NCBI GenBank assembly: GCA_903899015.1
Contig: CAIUHP010000025.1
Coordinates: 62,001-126,000, forward strand
DNA from: an uncultured Armatimonadota bacterium
Lineage (GTDB): Bacteria; Armatimonadota; Fimbriimonadia; Fimbriimonadales; Fimbriimonadaceae
Length of the DNA: 64,000 nucleotides
Reading direction: 5' to 3'
In this document: positions 62,581 through 64,000 of the stretch, one piece after another
Position numbering within the stretch: the stretch's first letter is position 1
Layout: every line of letters starts with the position of its first letter
The notes under the pieces: model-generated
Seen by the model: the letters and a program-made list of their open reading frames with translations, nothing else
Database searches by the model: none
What the model was told of the DNA's origin: nothing
Program-made: the position numbers and the translations under genes

Positions 62581-64000
62581 TTGCCGTCCTTAGCAGGGAT
62601 TGGATTGACCGATTCTCCATCCTTCAGATCGTCGGTTGGATTGCTTACAAGCAATTCGTCACCCTTCAAGCCACTTACTACTTCAACTTCTGCTCCGAAA
62701 TCTCGACCCACCTTGATGGGAACGAAGCGGAGTTTCTTGTCGGGGCCTACGACGTCGACTCGAGTTCCACCGGCATCGACCGTTAATGTATTGGCTGGTA
62801 CACGAATCGCTTTTGTATCGTTCTTGATCGTAAATTGCACCTGAGCATACATCCCCGGAATCAATGTGTTTTGCTTGTTGTCAACCCGTACCTCGGTTAA
62901 CAGCGTTCGTGTAGCAGGATCAATCGCACCGGCATTCTGGAAGACAACACCCTCGAAGGTTCTGCCTGGAATCTCACGGACGGTAAACGAAACCTTGGTC
63001 CCTGCCTTGACCGCTTGGAAATAAGTTTGAGGCACCGCAATCTGGATACGGAGGGTGTCCACTCGAGCAATCGAAAATAGGGCTAGTTTCGCGTTAGATG
63101 CATCCCCCGGAGCGATAAGAGCACCAACATCGGCGTTGCGAGCAGTGATCACTCCGTCAAAGGGAGCAACAATTTTCGAGAATGATTGTAAAACCGAGAA
63201 TCGTTGGGAATTAGCTTGATTCGATCGAACCTGCGCCATCGATGCGGCAACGTTTGCCTTACTGGCTCCCACATTGGCTTGAGCCGCTGACATATTAGCT
63301 TGCGATGCTCCAAGAGCAGCCTGCGCGGCCGTAACATTCTCCTTGCTGGATCGAACATCTGCTTCTGCCGATCGAACGACTGCTTTGCTCGATTCAACAT
63401 CTTGCAGGGCTGCGTCCACATTTGCTTGAGCGGCTCCTACCGATGCCCTAGCAGCCTCAACCGAGGCAGAGGTCGTCTTGAATGTAGCTTCTGCTTGGTC
63501 TGCGTCTTGCTGGGATACAAAACCTTGTACAAGCATGCTTCGATATCGCTTAGCCGTCGCTTCAGCTAGTTCGCGCTGGGCTTCAGCTTGCTTCAGAGCT
63601 GCTTTCTGGGTTTCCAAAGTCTGTCGGACCTGAGCGACCCTCGCGGTGGAGGAAGCGAGACCAGAACGGGTCTGGGCAAGCTTCGATTGAGAGCTTGCAT
63701 AGCTTGCTTTAGCTTGTTCAATCGACGCGCGAGACCGGGCAATCTCCGCTTGAGTTGCTTCGACCCCCGCTTGTTTATTTCGAACATCGGCTTGGGATTG
63801 CCCAACTGCCGCAACGGCTTTTGCCTGGTCGGCTGTCGCTTGGAAGGCTTGCTGATCTACGTCGGGAGATTGAATCTCGGCGAGAATGTCTCCTTGCTTT
63901 ACGTGTGACCCAATGTCGACGTAACGCTTGACAAGGTAGCCGCTGGTGCGAGCGTAAATCTGCGTTTCTTCAAGTGCGCGCATCGTACTGGGCAGTTGAA
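62577..64000 (-). CDS. membrane-fusion protein (RND/HlyD family), 5' end cut by window
   Basis: The frame is open beyond the right edge. Visible N-terminal residues QLPSTMRALEETQIYARTSGYLVKRYVDIGS are internal to MFP domains (first lipoyl half), so the Met at 63983 is not the start. A very long coiled-coil hairpin (about 45-285 of the visible part, with repeated ASxANVxAS-like units) is followed by SKIVAPFDGVITARNADVG (second lipoyl half), the beta-barrel and a membrane-proximal domain. It bridges an inner-membrane pump and the TolC partner. The pump gene must lie outside the window. Confidence 0.93.
   Translation of the reverse strand, partial: QLPSTMRALEETQIYARTSGYLVKRYVDIGSHVKQGDILAEIQSPDVDQQAFQATADQAKAVAAVGQSQADVRNKQAGVEATQAEIARSRASIEQAKASYASSQSKLAQTRSGLASSTARVAQVRQTLETQKAALKQAEAQRELAEATAKRYRSMLVQGFVSQQDADQAEATFKTTSASVEAARASVGAAQANVDAALQDVESSKAVVRSAEADVRSSKENVTAAQAALGASQANMSAAQANVGASKANVAASMAQVRSNQANSQRFSVLQSFSKIVAPFDGVITARNADVGALIAPGDASNAKLALFSIARVDTLRIQIAVPQTYFQAVKAGTKVSFTVREIPGRTFEGVVFQNAGAIDPATRTLLTEVRVDNKQNTLIPGMYAQVQFTIKNDTKAIRVPANTLTVDAGGTRVDVVGPDKKLRFVPIKVGRDFGAEVEVVSGLKGDELLVSNPTDDLKDGESVNPIPAKDGK

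Overview
This window appears to be chromosomal DNA of roughly 50% G+C from a bacterium that best fits the Armatimonadota (Fimbriimonadia-like). The lineage is inferred from gene content: a prepilin-type cleavage/methylation protein of the H-X9-DG type, many small lineage-specific lipoproteins, and an outer-membrane efflux system. These sit beside genes more familiar from Gram-positives: a SigH-like sigma factor, RNase Y/YmdB, DivIVA-like, RecX and SpoIIM-family proteins. I see no rRNA or tRNA genes, CRISPR array, insertion sequence or prophage. Almost all of the DNA is coding, with many 4-nt start/stop overlaps and frequent GTG/TTG starts.

Layout. 0-7 kb: the 3'-truncated SpoIIM-family gene, a primary-type sigma factor, then a MalG-type permease with a very large extracytoplasmic insertion, an MFS transporter and a GH172 (DUF2961) glycosidase. 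7-20 kb: gyrB, a small outer-membrane-like protein, pyrD, an AlkZ-like winged-helix protein, hisG, DAHP synthase, the pilin-like protein, YggU, DivIVA-like, a TPR lipoprotein, gatB, two related lipoproteins and acpS. 20-29 kb: a membrane-bound HdrD-like Fe-S oxidoreductase, a HAD phosphatase, an unusual secreted protein, QueD-like, rhodanese, DUF58 and RDD genes. 29.5-33.5 kb: a tight recF-dciA-comEC(membrane)-comEC(MBL) operon, preceded by a 250-bp intergenic region with four DnaA-box-like sites. 33.5-44.7 kb, nearly all minus strand: valS, an ABC ATPase, cdsA, a LuxR regulator, a SigH-like factor, a Gly-rich PKD protein, ymdB, rny, recX and recA. 44.8-58.3 kb: a solute-binding-protein/permease fusion, OsmC, priA, tmk, ribH, TSUP, an ArsR/triple-SRPBCC/DinB cluster, an oxidoreductase, a HAD protein and a Qnr-like pentapeptide protein. 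58.3-64 kb: ppc, a TolC-like protein and the start-truncated membrane-fusion protein.

Most notable observations. (1) A parS-like 16-mer (15/16 match to the consensus) lies 6.5 kb from the DnaA-box cluster in front of recF, so the window may hold or adjoin the replication origin. (2) The window encodes two pieces of an unusual sugar ABC importer: a binding protein fused to its MalF-type permease, and a MalG-type permease with about 255 extra extracytoplasmic residues. (3) valS carries a hairpin that buries its Shine-Dalgarno sequence. (4) A perfect 14-bp hairpin separates recA from recX.

Functions were assigned by reading motifs, without database searches. Starts were chosen from ribosome-binding sites, overlaps and family N-termini, and residue positions are approximate.
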